64,000 bases of DNA from the NCBI RefSeq assembly GCF_001429245.1, contig NZ_LMJE01000007.1, positions 287,127 through 351,126 on the forward strand, in the 5' to 3' direction. The translations under genes and the position numbers were made by a program. Positions 8,892 to 21,007 of this stretch are shown here, piece by piece. The notes below the pieces were generated by a model that saw nothing but the letters and a program-made list of their open reading frames with translations, was not told where the DNA came from and searched no databases. Source of the DNA: Rhizobium sp. Root274 (GTDB taxonomy: Bacteria > Pseudomonadota > Alphaproteobacteria > Rhizobiales > Rhizobiaceae). Position 1 is the stretch's first letter. Every line of letters begins with the position of its first letter.

Positions 8892-10985
8892 ATGACGAAT
8901 TTTGACGCCATCGTCCCGGCGATTGCCGAGGCCTTGCGCAAGCGTGGCTATGAAACCCTGACCCCGGTTCAGGAAGCCATGATCGACCCCGAGCTGCTGG
9001 GCCGTGACGCCCTCGTGTCCGCCCAGACCGGGTCGGGCAAGACGGTGGCCTTCGGTCTCGCCATGGCTCCGACCCTTCTGGAAGGCGAAGCACGCTTCGG
9101 CCGCGCCGGAAAGCCGCTGGCCCTCGCGATTGCCCCGACCCGTGAATTGGCCATGCAGGTCCAGCGCGAACTGGAATGGCTCTATGCCGAGACCGATGCC
9201 ATCATCGGCTCCTGCGTCGGCGGCATGGACATTCGCAACGAGCGCCGTGCGCTGGAACGCGGTGCTCATATCATCGTAGGCACGCCGGGCCGTCTGCGTG
9301 ACCATATCACCCGGCGCGCGCTGGATCTGTCTGAGCTGAAGGTCGTCGTTCTCGACGAGGCCGACGAGATGCTCGACCTCGGCTTCCGCGAAGACCTCGA
9401 ATTCATCCTCGAAGAATCGCCGGATGATCGCCGCACCATGATGTTCTCGGCCACGGTGCCGCGCTCCATCGCCGATCTCGCCAAGAGCTATCAGCGCGAC
9501 GCCCGCCGCATCGAAACGGTGTCCGAGCAGAAGCAGCACGTCGACATCGAATATCGCGCGTTGATGGTCGCCAACCCCGACCGCGAAAACGCCATCATCA
9601 ATGTTCTGCGCTTCTATGAAGCCAGAAATGCGATCGTCTTCTGCTCGACCCGTGCCGCCGTCAATCACCTCACCGCCCGCCTGCACAATCGCGGCTTCTC
9701 GGTTGTGGCCCTCTCCGGCGAGCTCTCGCAGAACGAACGGACCCATGCGCTGCAGGCCATGCGCGACGGCCGCGCCCGCGTCTGCATCGCAACCGACGTC
9801 GCCGCCCGCGGCATCGACCTCCCGGGCCTCGAACTCGTCATCCACGCGGATCTTCCGACCAATTCGGAAACGCTGTTGCACCGCTCTGGCCGGACCGGCC
9901 GCGCCGGCAACAAGGGCGTCTCAGCCCTCATCGTGCCGAACAGCGCTCGCCGCAAGGCCGAGCGCCTGCTCGGTGGTGCCAATGTTCGGCCGACCTGGGC
10001 ACTTCCGCCCTCGGCCGACGAAGTCATGGCCCGCGACGACGAGCGCCTGATGGCAGATCCGTCGCTCACCCAGCCGATCGGCGAAGACGAAAGCGCCATG
10101 GTCGCGACACTGCTTTCAACCCACGGCGCCGAACAGGTCGCCGCCGCCTTCCTGCGCCTGCAGCGGGGCAATCGATCTGCCCCGGAAGATCTAATTCCGG
10201 TCAATCCCGAAGCCGTACGCAAGCAGCGCGAGCCGGATTACGCCAACCCGTCCAGCGCCGCCACCAAGCCGCGCAGCGAGTTCGGCCCGAGCGTCTGGTT
10301 CTCGGTGTCGGTCGGTCGTCGCCAGAACGCCGAGCCGCGCTGGCTGATCCCAATGCTTTGCCGCAACGGCAACATCACCAAGAACGAAATCGGCGCGATC
10401 AAGATGCAGCAGGAGGAGACCTTTATCGAGATCTCCGAAAGCGGCCTCGACACCTTCGTTGCAGCGCTTGGCCCGAACGCGGCCCTGGAGCGCGGCATCA
10501 CCGTGCAGCGCCTGCCGGGCATGCCGAATTTCAACGCCGCCCCGAAGGAACGCCCCGCCCGCCCGCCGCGCGAGGAAGGCGAGCGCCAGCCCTATGCCGA
10601 CAAGAAGCCTTACGGCGAGAAAAAGGCTTATGGTGATAAGAAGCCCTACGGTGAGAAGAAAGCCTACGGGGACAAGAAGGCTTATGGCGACAAGCCAGCC
10701 TATGGCGATAAAAAGCCTTACGCCCGCAATGATGAAGCTCCTGCCCGCGCACCGCGCGACGCCATGGCGGTAACGGATGCTGAAGTCTGGGGCGACGCAC
10801 CGGCCAAGCCGGCCTTCAAGAAGCCGAAGGGCGCCTCCAACGCCTGGGACAAGTCGGCCAAGCCCGATTGGGCTGGCAAACCGAAGGGTGACAAGCCCGC
10901 TTACGCCGGCAAGCCCAAGGGCAAGTTCGACGATCGTGGCGCCCCGGGCGGCGCGAAGAAGAAGTCCTTCAAGCCCAAGGGTTGA
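8892..10985 (+). CDS. DEAD-box ATP-dependent RNA helicase (DeaD/CsdA-like)
   Basis: A 697-residue RNA helicase. Visible motifs include the Q motif (TPVQEAMI), I (AQTGSGKT), Ia (APTRELAMQ), II (LDEADEML), III (SATVP), and IV-VI (CIATDVAARGIDL, HRSGRTGRAG). A DbpA/CsdA-type RNA-binding domain follows at about residues 470-545 (WFSVSVGRRQNAEPRW). The tail is basic and of low complexity, with YGDKK repeats, and ends KKKSFKPKG. Members unwind RNA in ribosome assembly and cold adaptation. The disordered tail probably raises RNA affinity. The 174-base leader region before it has no clear structure that I could identify. Confidence 0.95.
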   Translation: MTNFDAIVPAIAEALRKRGYETLTPVQEAMIDPELLGRDALVSAQTGSGKTVAFGLAMAPTLLEGEARFGRAGKPLALAIAPTRELAMQVQRELEWLYAETDAIIGSCVGGMDIRNERRALERGAHIIVGTPGRLRDHITRRALDLSELKVVVLDEADEMLDLGFREDLEFILEESPDDRRTMMFSATVPRSIADLAKSYQRDARRIETVSEQKQHVDIEYRALMVANPDRENAIINVLRFYEARNAIVFCSTRAAVNHLTARLHNRGFSVVALSGELSQNERTHALQAMRDGRARVCIATDVAARGIDLPGLELVIHADLPTNSETLLHRSGRTGRAGNKGVSALIVPNSARRKAERLLGGANVRPTWALPPSADEVMARDDERLMADPSLTQPIGEDESAMVATLLSTHGAEQVAAAFLRLQRGNRSAPEDLIPVNPEAVRKQREPDYANPSSAATKPRSEFGPSVWFSVSVGRRQNAEPRWLIPMLCRNGNITKNEIGAIKMQQEETFIEISESGLDTFVAALGPNAALERGITVQRLPGMPNFNAAPKERPARPPREEGERQPYADKKPYGEKKAYGDKKPYGEKKAYGDKKAYGDKPAYGDKKPYARNDEAPARAPRDAMAVTDAEVWGDAPAKPAFKKPKGASNAWDKSAKPDWAGKPKGDKPAYAGKPKGKFDDRGAPGGAKKKSFKPKG
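10594..10719 (+). repeat. In-frame 18-bp tandem repeat (YGDKKx) in the helicase tail
   Basis: Seven units of 18 bases encode Y(A/G)(D/E)K(K/P)(P/A). Units differ at synonymous positions, so the repeat is old or selected at protein level. Lys and Asp/Glu alternate with Tyr, consistent with a disordered RNA-binding tail. Confidence 0.85.
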
Positions 10986-11146
10986 CCGATAACTCGGCCG
11001 GGTGGCCGGACGCTCAGAAGGCCGGCCCCAGAGCCGGCCATCATCTGCTTCGCCGCTGACCTCGGCAGCCGGCATAGTTTAGCCAGTCTCTGATGGAACA
11101 ACATCTTTCCCTCCCGCATTGTCGCCGGGCAGGACAAGGTGGAACA

Positions 11147-12016
11147 ATGGCTTCGACAGAGACACGGCAGACGACACGGACGGACGTCGACGCTTTCCTG
11201 AGGGGCATCGCCCGCGGCTTTGCCGGCGCGCTGCTCTTTTCCATTCCGATGCTGATGACGATGGAGATGTGGTTCCTCGGCTTTTACATGTCGCGGGAAC
11301 GGCTCCTCCTCCTCCTGATCCTCAACATGCCGCTGTTGCTGGTGCTCTCTCACCGCATCGGCTTCGAACACACCACCACCTGGACTCAATCCGCCCGAGA
11401 CGCGGTCGTCGCCTATGGCATGGGCATTATTGCGAGCGCCGCTATCCTCGTCCTGCTAGGCGTCATCACCATCGACATGCCACCGGACCAGTGGATCGGC
11501 ATGGTCGCGGTCCAGGCCGTGCCCGCCAGCATCGGCGCCATGCTCGGCCGCAGCCAGCTCAGCATGTCCGATGACGACGACGAGGATGGCGACACCGAGG
11601 ACGAGCGGGAGGAAAAGCCTGGCACGAGTTACGCCATCGAACTGTTCATGATGGCCGTTGGCGCGCTGTTTCTCTCCCTTAATCTCGCCCCGACCGAAGA
11701 GATGATCCTGCTCGCCTACAAGATGACGCCCTGGCATGCCCTGGCGCTCGCCGTGATTTCCATCCTGCTGATGCACGGTTTCGTCTATGCGCTTGCCTTC
11801 CGCGGAAGCCATTCTCTCCAAGAGGACGAGCCGCGCTGGCACGCCTTCATCCGCTTTACCCTGCCCGGCTACGTGGTTGCCCTCGCCGTCAGCCTTTATG
11901 CGCTCTGGACCTTCGAGCGGCTCGACGGAATGGCCGCTGTCGAAGCCCTGCTGGTCGTGATCGTCCTGGCTTTTCCCGCCGCCGTCGGAGCGGCCGCCGC
12001 CCGGCTGATATTGTGA
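11147..12016 (+). CDS. TIGR02587 family integral membrane protein
   Basis: A 289-residue membrane protein. The start at 11147 follows AAGGTGGAAC; an upstream ATG at 11093 lacks a ribosome site. About seven hydrophobic helices are visible. Between the fourth and fifth there is a strongly acidic cytoplasmic loop (SDDDDEDGDTEDEREE). The family is uncharacterised and I recognise it by its partner: members sit next to a TIGR02588 gene, as here. An 18-bp GC-rich inverted repeat (11020-11039) lies in the upstream gap. Confidence 0.85.
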   Translation: MASTETRQTTRTDVDAFLRGIARGFAGALLFSIPMLMTMEMWFLGFYMSRERLLLLLILNMPLLLVLSHRIGFEHTTTWTQSARDAVVAYGMGIIASAAILVLLGVITIDMPPDQWIGMVAVQAVPASIGAMLGRSQLSMSDDDDEDGDTEDEREEKPGTSYAIELFMMAVGALFLSLNLAPTEEMILLAYKMTPWHALALAVISILLMHGFVYALAFRGSHSLQEDEPRWHAFIRFTLPGYVVALAVSLYALWTFERLDGMAAVEALLVVIVLAFPAAVGAAAARLIL

Positions 12017-12023
12017 GGTCCCC

Positions 12024-12431
12024 GTGATGAGTTCCCAACCCAAAAACATCGAACAACTACGGCCCCACTGGATCGAATGGCTCACCGGCCTCGTCTCGCT
12101 CGCCGCCATCTGCGGTGTCATCGGCTGGCTCGCGTTGGACATCTGGACGACGGACGATCGCCAGCCAGAACTGGTCGCGCGGGTCGTCTCGACGGAAAAG
12201 GTCGCAACCGGCTTCCAGGTCGTCTTTGAGCTGCGCAACAGGGCGACACTCGCGGCGGCGGGCGTTGAGGTCCGCGCGCAACTCTCGGAACAGTCCCGTC
12301 TGGTCGAGGAAGCGGAAGTGACCTTCGACTATGTCGCTGCGGGTTCTACCGCACGCGGTGCAGTCATCTTCGAAAACGACCCTTCACGGCTCACCCTGAA
12401 GATCCGCGCTGTCGGGTTTACAGAGCCATAA
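12024..12431 (+). CDS. TIGR02588 family membrane-anchored protein
   Basis: A 135-residue protein with one N-terminal membrane helix (WLTGLVSLAAICGVIGWLALDIW) and an extracytoplasmic beta-rich domain (VVFELRNRATLAAAGVEVRAQL). The start is GTG at 12024 or the adjacent ATG at 12027; GAGG sits at 12014-12017. It begins seven bases after the TIGR02587 gene stop, so the two form one operon and probably one complex. Function unknown. Confidence 0.85.
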   Translation: MMSSQPKNIEQLRPHWIEWLTGLVSLAAICGVIGWLALDIWTTDDRQPELVARVVSTEKVATGFQVVFELRNRATLAAAGVEVRAQLSEQSRLVEEAEVTFDYVAAGSTARGAVIFENDPSRLTLKIRAVGFTEP

Positions 12432-12678
12432 AGGTAACAGACCGAAATTGGCAACAACGCAATCTTAAGTTACAGCTTCACGGAAACTTAATTTTTGAAG
12501 GGTTAGAAATACTACACGCCTGAGGTGCATTCCTGCACAGACAGCGACAGTATGGTAGAATAAAGCTTCGCCCGCTGACAGACACTGCATTCGAATATCG
12601 CTCTCGAACGTCGGCAGACTTCTCTCGGCATCAATTCATTTGAGACGCGAACACTTTTAGAAAACTGGGCAGAATCCG

Positions 12679-13536
12679 ATGCTAAAGCAACAGATTGAAT
12701 CCTGGGTCATCCGAGACATCGGCTTGACGGAATTCGACAACTGGGCGCCGGTCGTCCGGTTCGGCACACGGCTCTCCATCCGCACCTCGATCATCGCCTG
12801 CCTCATGGTCGCCGGCCTGCTGATCGTTCTCTGGTCGCTTGGCATCCTCCGCAATCCGCTGATCCACGACCTGATCATCGGTTGCGGCATCTCCATCATC
12901 GTCGCCTACAGCCTGACCATGCTCTCCTCCATGTATATGGGTTATGCTGTCATTCATCTCGCCCGCACGCGGCGCGAATTCCAGCACCAGAGCCGTCACG
13001 ACATGCTCTCGGGCCTCCTGAACCGTCGCGCCTTCATCGGGGACATTGCGAAAGTGGAGCACGGGCATCTGCTCATCCTCGATATCGACCGCTTCAAGCA
13101 GATCAACGATCGCTACGGTCACCTGGCGGGGGATGATGTCATCGTCGCGGTCGCGCACACGCTACGCGAACACATCAAGGAGCCGCATCTCGCAGCCCGC
13201 GTCGGGGGCGAGGAATTTGCCGTGCTGTTTTGTGATCTCGACCACGGCGAGATGATGCAGACCGCCGAAAAGCTGCGCCGCGCCGTCGCCGCCCGTCCGA
13301 TCGACAGCATGCAGCAGACGATCTCGGTCACCGTCTCCGGCGGCATTGCCGACTTCAAGCCGACCCGCGACTTCTCGGCCGTCTACGCAGCCGCCGACCA
13401 CGCCCTCTATCTCGCCAAAAGCGCCGGCCGAAACCGCCTCTATCACGAACGCGAAGCAGCCCGGGGGCTTCCCTCCGACCAGCCGATCTACGGCGCCATC
13501 CTCGACCACGCCGACGCGACCTTTACCGCTGCGTGA
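12679..13536 (+). CDS. GGDEF domain diguanylate cyclase, two-helix membrane anchor
   Basis: A 285-residue protein. Two membrane helices (about residues 35-58 and 65-90) precede a GGDEF domain with an intact active-site motif GGEEF (RVGGEEFAVLF) and the substrate-binding segment DIDRFKQINDRYGHLAGDD. The RxxD product-inhibition site upstream of GGEEF is absent (KEPH at that position). It should make c-di-GMP at the inner membrane without classical I-site feedback. There is no sensory domain beyond the membrane region. The 247 bases upstream are AT-rich and hold only its presumed promoter. Confidence 0.92.
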   Translation: MLKQQIESWVIRDIGLTEFDNWAPVVRFGTRLSIRTSIIACLMVAGLLIVLWSLGILRNPLIHDLIIGCGISIIVAYSLTMLSSMYMGYAVIHLARTRREFQHQSRHDMLSGLLNRRAFIGDIAKVEHGHLLILDIDRFKQINDRYGHLAGDDVIVAVAHTLREHIKEPHLAARVGGEEFAVLFCDLDHGEMMQTAEKLRRAVAARPIDSMQQTISVTVSGGIADFKPTRDFSAVYAAADHALYLAKSAGRNRLYHEREAARGLPSDQPIYGAILDHADATFTAA

Positions 13537-13540
13537 GCGA

Positions 13541-15751
<2,211 letters not shown>

Positions 15752-15797
15752 TTAATCGAAATTCCCGGAATGAAAAGCCGTCTCGACAGCTCTCTCC

Positions 15798-16619
15798 TCA
15801 ATCCTTCAGGCTCTTCAGATCCACCCGTGCGGTCAGCGGCAGATGATCCGACGCCATCCGCGCAAGCGGCGTATCATGCACGGTGATATCGGTAATCAGC
15901 CCCGTGCGATTGGCCAGGATACGGTCGAGGGACAGGACGGGCAACCGAGCCGGGAAGCTCGGGATCGGCGGTGGTAGCGGGCCGAACACCGGCTCCAACC
16001 GGGTGAGTGCCGACCCTGGCCCGAGACGCCACTCGTTGAAGTCCCCCATCAGCAGCGTCGGGCGCTCGCTGCGGGACTGCAGGATGTCGAGAATGAAATC
16101 CGCCTGCTGGCGCCTGGCCCAGCGCATCAGGCCGAGATGGGCCGCAATCACCCTCAGGCCCGATCGCCCTTCCCGCCCTTGCAATTCGATCTCCGCCACC
16201 AGCGCGCCGCGTGGCTCGAGCCCGGGCAACGACACCTGATGCACGTCTTCGACAATCCCCTCGCGAAACAGAAGCACATTGCCACACCACCCATGCGACT
16301 TGGCACCCGCCATGACCGGAACCGGCAGCAAGCCAGTCTCCAGCCGCAACCGGTTGAGATCGAGCAGGCCTGATCTTTCCCCGAAACGTTGGTCGGCTTC
16401 CTGAAGCGCAATCACATCCGGCCGCATTTCCCGGATGACATCAATGATCCGCCCGGGATCGAAACGCCCGTCGGTGCCGACACATTTGTGCACATTGTAG
16501 GAGGCAACCGTCATCACCCCGTCGCCGGATTGGCCCGTGGCAGCACCCTCCGGACGCTGGCCCCGGTTGCGCAAGGTGGTCATCATTGTACGCGCCAGGC
16601 TCGGTCTGCTCGTCTTCAT
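15798..16619 (-). CDS. Endonuclease/exonuclease/phosphatase family protein
   Basis: A 273-residue protein from the ATG at 16619, which has GAGG four bases upstream; a GTG at 16667 would add 16 residues. It has the EEP fold motifs: ASYNVHKCVG near the N-terminus, VIALQEAD with the metal-binding Glu, LLMGDFNEW, and the C-terminal SDHLPL. It lies directly downstream of cls in the same direction. That suggests a lipid-related phosphodiesterase role, but this is inference and nuclease activity is equally possible. Confidence 0.85.
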   Translation of the reverse strand: MKTSRPSLARTMMTTLRNRGQRPEGAATGQSGDGVMTVASYNVHKCVGTDGRFDPGRIIDVIREMRPDVIALQEADQRFGERSGLLDLNRLRLETGLLPVPVMAGAKSHGWCGNVLLFREGIVEDVHQVSLPGLEPRGALVAEIELQGREGRSGLRVIAAHLGLMRWARRQQADFILDILQSRSERPTLLMGDFNEWRLGPGSALTRLEPVFGPLPPPIPSFPARLPVLSLDRILANRTGLITDITVHDTPLARMASDHLPLTARVDLKSLKD

Positions 16620-16692
16620 GGAACCTCGTCGGTTGCGCGTCGTCAGACGCAAGGCTTGAAGTCTCACGCAGCCGCCCGAAAGCGGCCCTTCA

Positions 16693-18141
16693 TCAGAGAT
16701 AGGGCGATCCCAGCCAGAATAAACGATCGATCAGCCGCAACCAGAATGGACGCGCCTTCAGCATATCGCTCGTGAGTTCCTGGGCCGTCACCAATGTCGT
16801 GTCGATGCGCCGGCCGATCTGGGCGGCCAGTTGGAGATCGTAGACCTCAAGGTCGATTTCGAAATTCAGCCGAAGCGACCGCGAATCAAGATTGGACGAG
16901 CCGACGAAGCACCAGTGCTCGTCGACCACCATAAGCTTGGAGTGATCGAAGGGTCCATCCGCCATGTAGACCCGGCATCCCTCCCGAAGGACCTGGTCGA
17001 ACTGCGCCATCATCGCCCGCGCGACAATGGCAAGATTGTTCTTCGCCGGCACCACGATCTCAACCTGGACCCCACGCCGCGCCGCGGTGTTGAGGGCGGC
17101 AAGGAAAGTCGTATCGGGCAGAAAATAGGGCGAGACGATGCGGATTGAGCGCTCAGCGACGGAAAAGGCACCCATCAGCAGCCGCTGATTGGTCTCCAGA
17201 TGCGCGTCCGGCCCCGAAACCACGGCCCGCAGCGCGGTACCCTTGCCCGGCATCGCACCCTCAAGCCGAATGCTCCAGTCTGGCGACAGCAGAACCTCCT
17301 TCGTCTCGAAATGCCAATCCTCGGCCGCAACCGCAAGAATATCCGCCACCACCGGCCCGGTGATGCGGAAATGCGTATCCCGCGCCGCCTCGGGTCCGGT
17401 AAAGCCGGCCCGGATATTCATGCCCCCGACAAAGGCGACGGCGCCGTCAACGACGAGGATCTTCCGGTGCGTGCGCAGGTTCGCATAAGGCAGCCGCAGC
17501 CCCATGATGACCTGCCCATTGAAGCTCGCGACAGGCACGCCGCCGTCTTCCAGATAACCGATGATGCTCGGCACGCTGTAACGCGCACCCACCGCGTCGA
17601 CCAGCACGCGCACACTCACTCCCCGACGGTGCGCCGCGATCAGGCAATCGGCCACGCGCCGACCGACCGGATCGCGATCGAAGATATAGGTTTCCAGGAT
17701 CACGCTGCAGGCCGCGTCATCGATGGCTGCACACATGGCGTCGAAGGTCTCCTCGCCCGTGGAAAGCAAGGCGATACTGTTGCCGGAAGACAGCGGATGC
17801 CGGGTCACCCGGTCTCCGAGCAGCTTCATCTGACCGTAACGCGGCCCGAATGTCGCGATCACCTGCTCGCGGCTGATGGCAAACTGCGACAGGCTGCGCC
17901 AGATCTCGTCCAGAGCCAGCGCCCGCCGCGACATCAGCGACTTCCGTCGGATACGATTGACGCCCGCCACTGCATAGATCAGCGCGCCGACCAGCGGTGA
18001 CAGAATGATCACACCGACCCAGCCGAGCGCCGAGCGCACCTCGCGCTTGGTCATGGCCGCATGGATCGCCGCGACCGTGCCGAGCACGACGGAGAGCACG
18101 GCGAGGGTCTCTGCCCAATAGGTCTCAATCACGGCAAACAT
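16693..18141 (-). CDS. cls: Cardiolipin synthase (phospholipase D family)
   Basis: A 482-residue bacterial cardiolipin synthase that condenses two phosphatidylglycerols. Two N-terminal membrane helices (WAETLAVLSVVLGTVAAIHA and LGWVGVIILSPLVGALIYAV) are followed by two PLD domains with HKD motifs HRKILVVD and HSKLMVVD, each trailed by the GGMN/GSSN segment. Length and layout match the ClsA class. The EEP-family gene follows after about 70 bases. Confidence 0.95.
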   Translation of the reverse strand: MFAVIETYWAETLAVLSVVLGTVAAIHAAMTKREVRSALGWVGVIILSPLVGALIYAVAGVNRIRRKSLMSRRALALDEIWRSLSQFAISREQVIATFGPRYGQMKLLGDRVTRHPLSSGNSIALLSTGEETFDAMCAAIDDAACSVILETYIFDRDPVGRRVADCLIAAHRRGVSVRVLVDAVGARYSVPSIIGYLEDGGVPVASFNGQVIMGLRLPYANLRTHRKILVVDGAVAFVGGMNIRAGFTGPEAARDTHFRITGPVVADILAVAAEDWHFETKEVLLSPDWSIRLEGAMPGKGTALRAVVSGPDAHLETNQRLLMGAFSVAERSIRIVSPYFLPDTTFLAALNTAARRGVQVEIVVPAKNNLAIVARAMMAQFDQVLREGCRVYMADGPFDHSKLMVVDEHWCFVGSSNLDSRSLRLNFEIDLEVYDLQLAAQIGRRIDTTLVTAQELTSDMLKARPFWLRLIDRLFWLGSPYL

Positions 18142-18202
18142 GAAGGTCCAGCGAAACAGGTACTATTCAGAACTGCAACGAAACACCGGGCGATCGGTTC
18201 GA

Positions 18203-19876
18203 TCATGCCTCGCCGGCAAGGAGCTTGGCCGCCGCCGCACGCGCTTCCTCGGTCACCGACGCACCGGCGAGCATGCGCGCGATTTCCTCGCGCCGATGCT
18301 CCGGCTCCATGACGGCGACCCGGGTGGCGATCTTGTCGCCCGCCTCTCCGGCCGGCCCCTTGGAGATCAGGAAATGCGTCGAGGCGCGTGCCGCCACCTG
18401 CGGCGCATGCGTGACCGACAATACCTGCACCCGGTCGGAAAGCCGCTTCAGTCGCTGACCGATGGCATCGGCAACCGCCCCACCCACACCGGTATCGATT
18501 TCGTCGAAAACCAGCGTCGGTGCAGAGCCGCGATCGGCAAGCGCAACCTTGAGTGCGAGCAGAAAGCGCGACAGCTCGCCGCCGGACGCGACCTTCATGA
18601 TCGGCCCCGGCCGCGTACCCGGATTGGTCTGCACGTGGAATTCGACGGTGTCGATGCCCTCGGCCGAAGCCGCTTCGGCATCCGTGGACACCTCGACCAT
18701 GAAACGCGCCCGTTCGAGCTTGAGCGCCGGCAGTTCGGCCATCACAGCCTCTGCAAGCGCGGACGCCGCATGACGGCGCTTGTCGGAAAGCTGAACCGCA
18801 AGATGGTCGTAATGCGCCCGTGTTTCGCGAACGGCCGCTTCGAGCTGGCCGAGCCGCTCCTCGCCCGCATCGAGATCGGCGAGATCCGTCACCATCTTTT
18901 CGGCGAGCGCCGGAAGATCTGCGACAGCGACCGCATATTTGCGGCCCGCCGCACGAAGAGCAAACAATCGCTCTTCCACCCGCTCCAACTCGCGCGGGTC
19001 GAACTCGGTGCGCCGCAGCGCCGCCTCGACTTCCATCTGCGCTGCCGAGAGCGTGTCCAACGCGGATCCCAGGAGCTGTACGGTCTCTTCCAGCAGTCCG
19101 GGGGCCTCATGGCTCTTGCGCTCCAGCCTGCGCATCAGCGAGGCGATATGGGGCACAGGCGAGGCATTGCCGTTGAGAAAATCTGACGCTTCGGAAATGT
19201 CGCCAGCGATTCGTTCGGACTTCTGCATGCGCGAGCGGCGCTCGGCGAGATCGTCCTCCTCCCCGTCCTGCGGCGAGAGCGTTTCCAGTTCCTCGACGGA
19301 GGACCGGAGATAGTCGGCTTCCCGAGCTGCAGCCTCGACCTTGGCCTTGTGCGTCTTGAAGCTTCGTTCGGCTTCGCGCCAGCGGCGATAGCTTTCACCC
19401 AGGGTCACGACTTCGTCTGTCAGGCCGGCAAAGGCATCGAGCAGCATGCGATGCGCATCGGTATCCGTCAGCGCCCGGTCGTCGTGCTGGCCATGGATTT
19501 CGACCAGCAGCTGACCGACCTGACGCATCAGCTGAACGCTGACCGGCTGGTCGTTGATATAGGCGCGGGTGCGGCCATCTGCGGATTGAACCCGCCGGAA
19601 GATGAGATCGCCGTCGTCATCGACGCCATTGCCCTTCAGAAGGGCTCTTGCCGCATGACCGCCGGAAACATCGAAAACGGCCGTCACCTGCCCCTTGTCC
19701 TCGCCGTGACGAACAAGCGAGCCGTCACCCCGCCCGCCAAGGGCGAGAGACAGACTGTCAAGCAGGATGGACTTACCCGCCCCCGTTTCACCCGTCAGCA
19801 CGGACAGGCCGGCTTCGAAGACGAGATCCAGGCGTTCGATCAGGACGATATCGCGGATCGATAACTGGACCAGCAT
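18203..19876 (-). CDS. recN: DNA repair protein RecN
   Basis: A 557-residue SMC-like ATPase for double-strand break repair. The N-terminal head has Walker A GETGAGKSILLDSL, a long central coiled coil occupies about residues 160-370, and the C-terminal head has Walker B TLVFDEIDTGVGG and the D-loop region (SVTHAPQVAARA). Length matches the E. coli protein (553). It lies 32 bases downstream of bamD, a bamD-recN order I associate with alphaproteobacteria. Confidence 0.97.
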   Translation of the reverse strand: MLVQLSIRDIVLIERLDLVFEAGLSVLTGETGAGKSILLDSLSLALGGRGDGSLVRHGEDKGQVTAVFDVSGGHAARALLKGNGVDDDGDLIFRRVQSADGRTRAYINDQPVSVQLMRQVGQLLVEIHGQHDDRALTDTDAHRMLLDAFAGLTDEVVTLGESYRRWREAERSFKTHKAKVEAAAREADYLRSSVEELETLSPQDGEEDDLAERRSRMQKSERIAGDISEASDFLNGNASPVPHIASLMRRLERKSHEAPGLLEETVQLLGSALDTLSAAQMEVEAALRRTEFDPRELERVEERLFALRAAGRKYAVAVADLPALAEKMVTDLADLDAGEERLGQLEAAVRETRAHYDHLAVQLSDKRRHAASALAEAVMAELPALKLERARFMVEVSTDAEAASAEGIDTVEFHVQTNPGTRPGPIMKVASGGELSRFLLALKVALADRGSAPTLVFDEIDTGVGGAVADAIGQRLKRLSDRVQVLSVTHAPQVAARASTHFLISKGPAGEAGDKIATRVAVMEPEHRREEIARMLAGASVTEEARAAAAKLLAGEA

Positions 19877-19908
19877 GGGCTCACGATCTCACTTGTGTAG
19901 GAACCGGC

Positions 19909-20772
19909 TCAGGTTCCCAGCAGCTGACGCCCGGCGCGCGAGATCCACGAACCGGAATTCTCCCGCGGCTCCAGACCGCCCTGCTGCAGCAGCTTGTAGG
20001 AATCGGCATACCACTGGCTGTCGGGGTAGTTGTGTCCGAGCACGGCAGCCGCTGTCTGCGCTTCCTGAACGACGCCCATGGCATAATAAGCCTCGACGAG
20101 ACGCGCCAGCGCCTCTTCGATCTGGTTGGTGTTCGGATATTGCTCGACGACATTGCGGAAACGCTGGATGGAGGCCAGGTATTCCTTGCGCTCGAGGTAA
20201 TAGCGACCGACCTGCATTTCCTTGCCGGCGAGCTGGTCGCGGGCGAATCGGATCTTAGCCTGCGCGTCGTCGACATATTCCGAATCCGGGAAATCGTTGA
20301 CGACGCGCTGCATCGCCTCGATCGTCTTGACCGAATTCTTCTGGTCCTGCGTGACGCTGGAGATCTGCTTCCAGTAAGACAGGCCGACGAGATACTGGGC
20401 ATAGGCCGCATCTTCGGACTTCGGATAGAGGTTCATGTAGCGGTTGCCGGTCGTAATCGCTTCCGCATAACGGCCCAGGCGATACTTGGTGAACGTGCTC
20501 ATCACCAGCGACTTGCGCGACCATTCCGAGAAGGGATGCTGTGCATCGACCGCGTCGAACTTGCGCGCCGCCTCGCTCATATTGCCGGCCTTGATGTTGG
20601 CGAGGCCCTGGTTGTAGAGCACCTCCGGCGGATCGGTCTCGGCTGCGAGCTTGGTGATGTCGATATCCGGGTCCGACTGGCAGCCGGCAACAATGCCCGC
20701 GACCGACATCAAGACGCAGAGACCAGCAACACGCGCGGCTTTCTTCACAACGACCGACCCTACATGACTCAT
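19909..20772 (-). CDS. bamD: Outer membrane protein assembly factor BamD (ComL)
   Basis: A 287-residue lipoprotein of the Bam complex, which inserts beta-barrel proteins in the outer membrane. The lipobox is IVAGC (Cys31). It is followed by TPR-like repeats ([57 protein letters not shown]). An in-frame GTG at 20748 would give a more typical signal peptide starting MKKAARVAG, with AGGG ten bases upstream, so the true start may be there. Confidence 0.95.
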   Translation of the reverse strand: MSHVGSVVVKKAARVAGLCVLMSVAGIVAGCQSDPDIDITKLAAETDPPEVLYNQGLANIKAGNMSEAARKFDAVDAQHPFSEWSRKSLVMSTFTKYRLGRYAEAITTGNRYMNLYPKSEDAAYAQYLVGLSYWKQISSVTQDQKNSVKTIEAMQRVVNDFPDSEYVDDAQAKIRFARDQLAGKEMQVGRYYLERKEYLASIQRFRNVVEQYPNTNQIEEALARLVEAYYAMGVVQEAQTAAAVLGHNYPDSQWYADSYKLLQQGGLEPRENSGSWISRAGRQLLGT

Positions 20773-20950
20773 TCGAAAGATCCCGATTGCAGCGCCGCCC
20801 GTGAGCCGTCGCTTTCAGATGGCGTTTCTAGCCGCAAAAGCGGCATGAGGGCAACGCAGTGATGATGATTTAACGCATTTTTGTGGCGCGGACGGGAGAA
20901 AGTCACCAAGGCACCAGACTTGGACGAAGATCCTGCGGCAGAAACGACGA

Positions 20951-20975
20951 CGCCGGCTCTTGGGAAAAGCCGGCG
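20951..20975 (-). terminator. Possible terminator hairpin after lpxC
   Basis: The hairpin has arms CGCCGGCT and AGCCGGCG around a nine-base loop, 30 bases after the lpxC stop on the minus strand. The downstream T-run is poor, so it may only attenuate transcription. The rest of the 235-base gap to bamD holds nothing else I can name. Confidence 0.45.
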
Positions 20976-21007
20976 CGGATGGGATCGGTAAAGGTTCGGG
21001 CGCCCGT

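Noticed and set aside
10594-10719. CRISPR-like regular repeats
   Set aside because: Units are contiguous, in frame with the helicase and have no spacers. They are protein-level tandem repeats.
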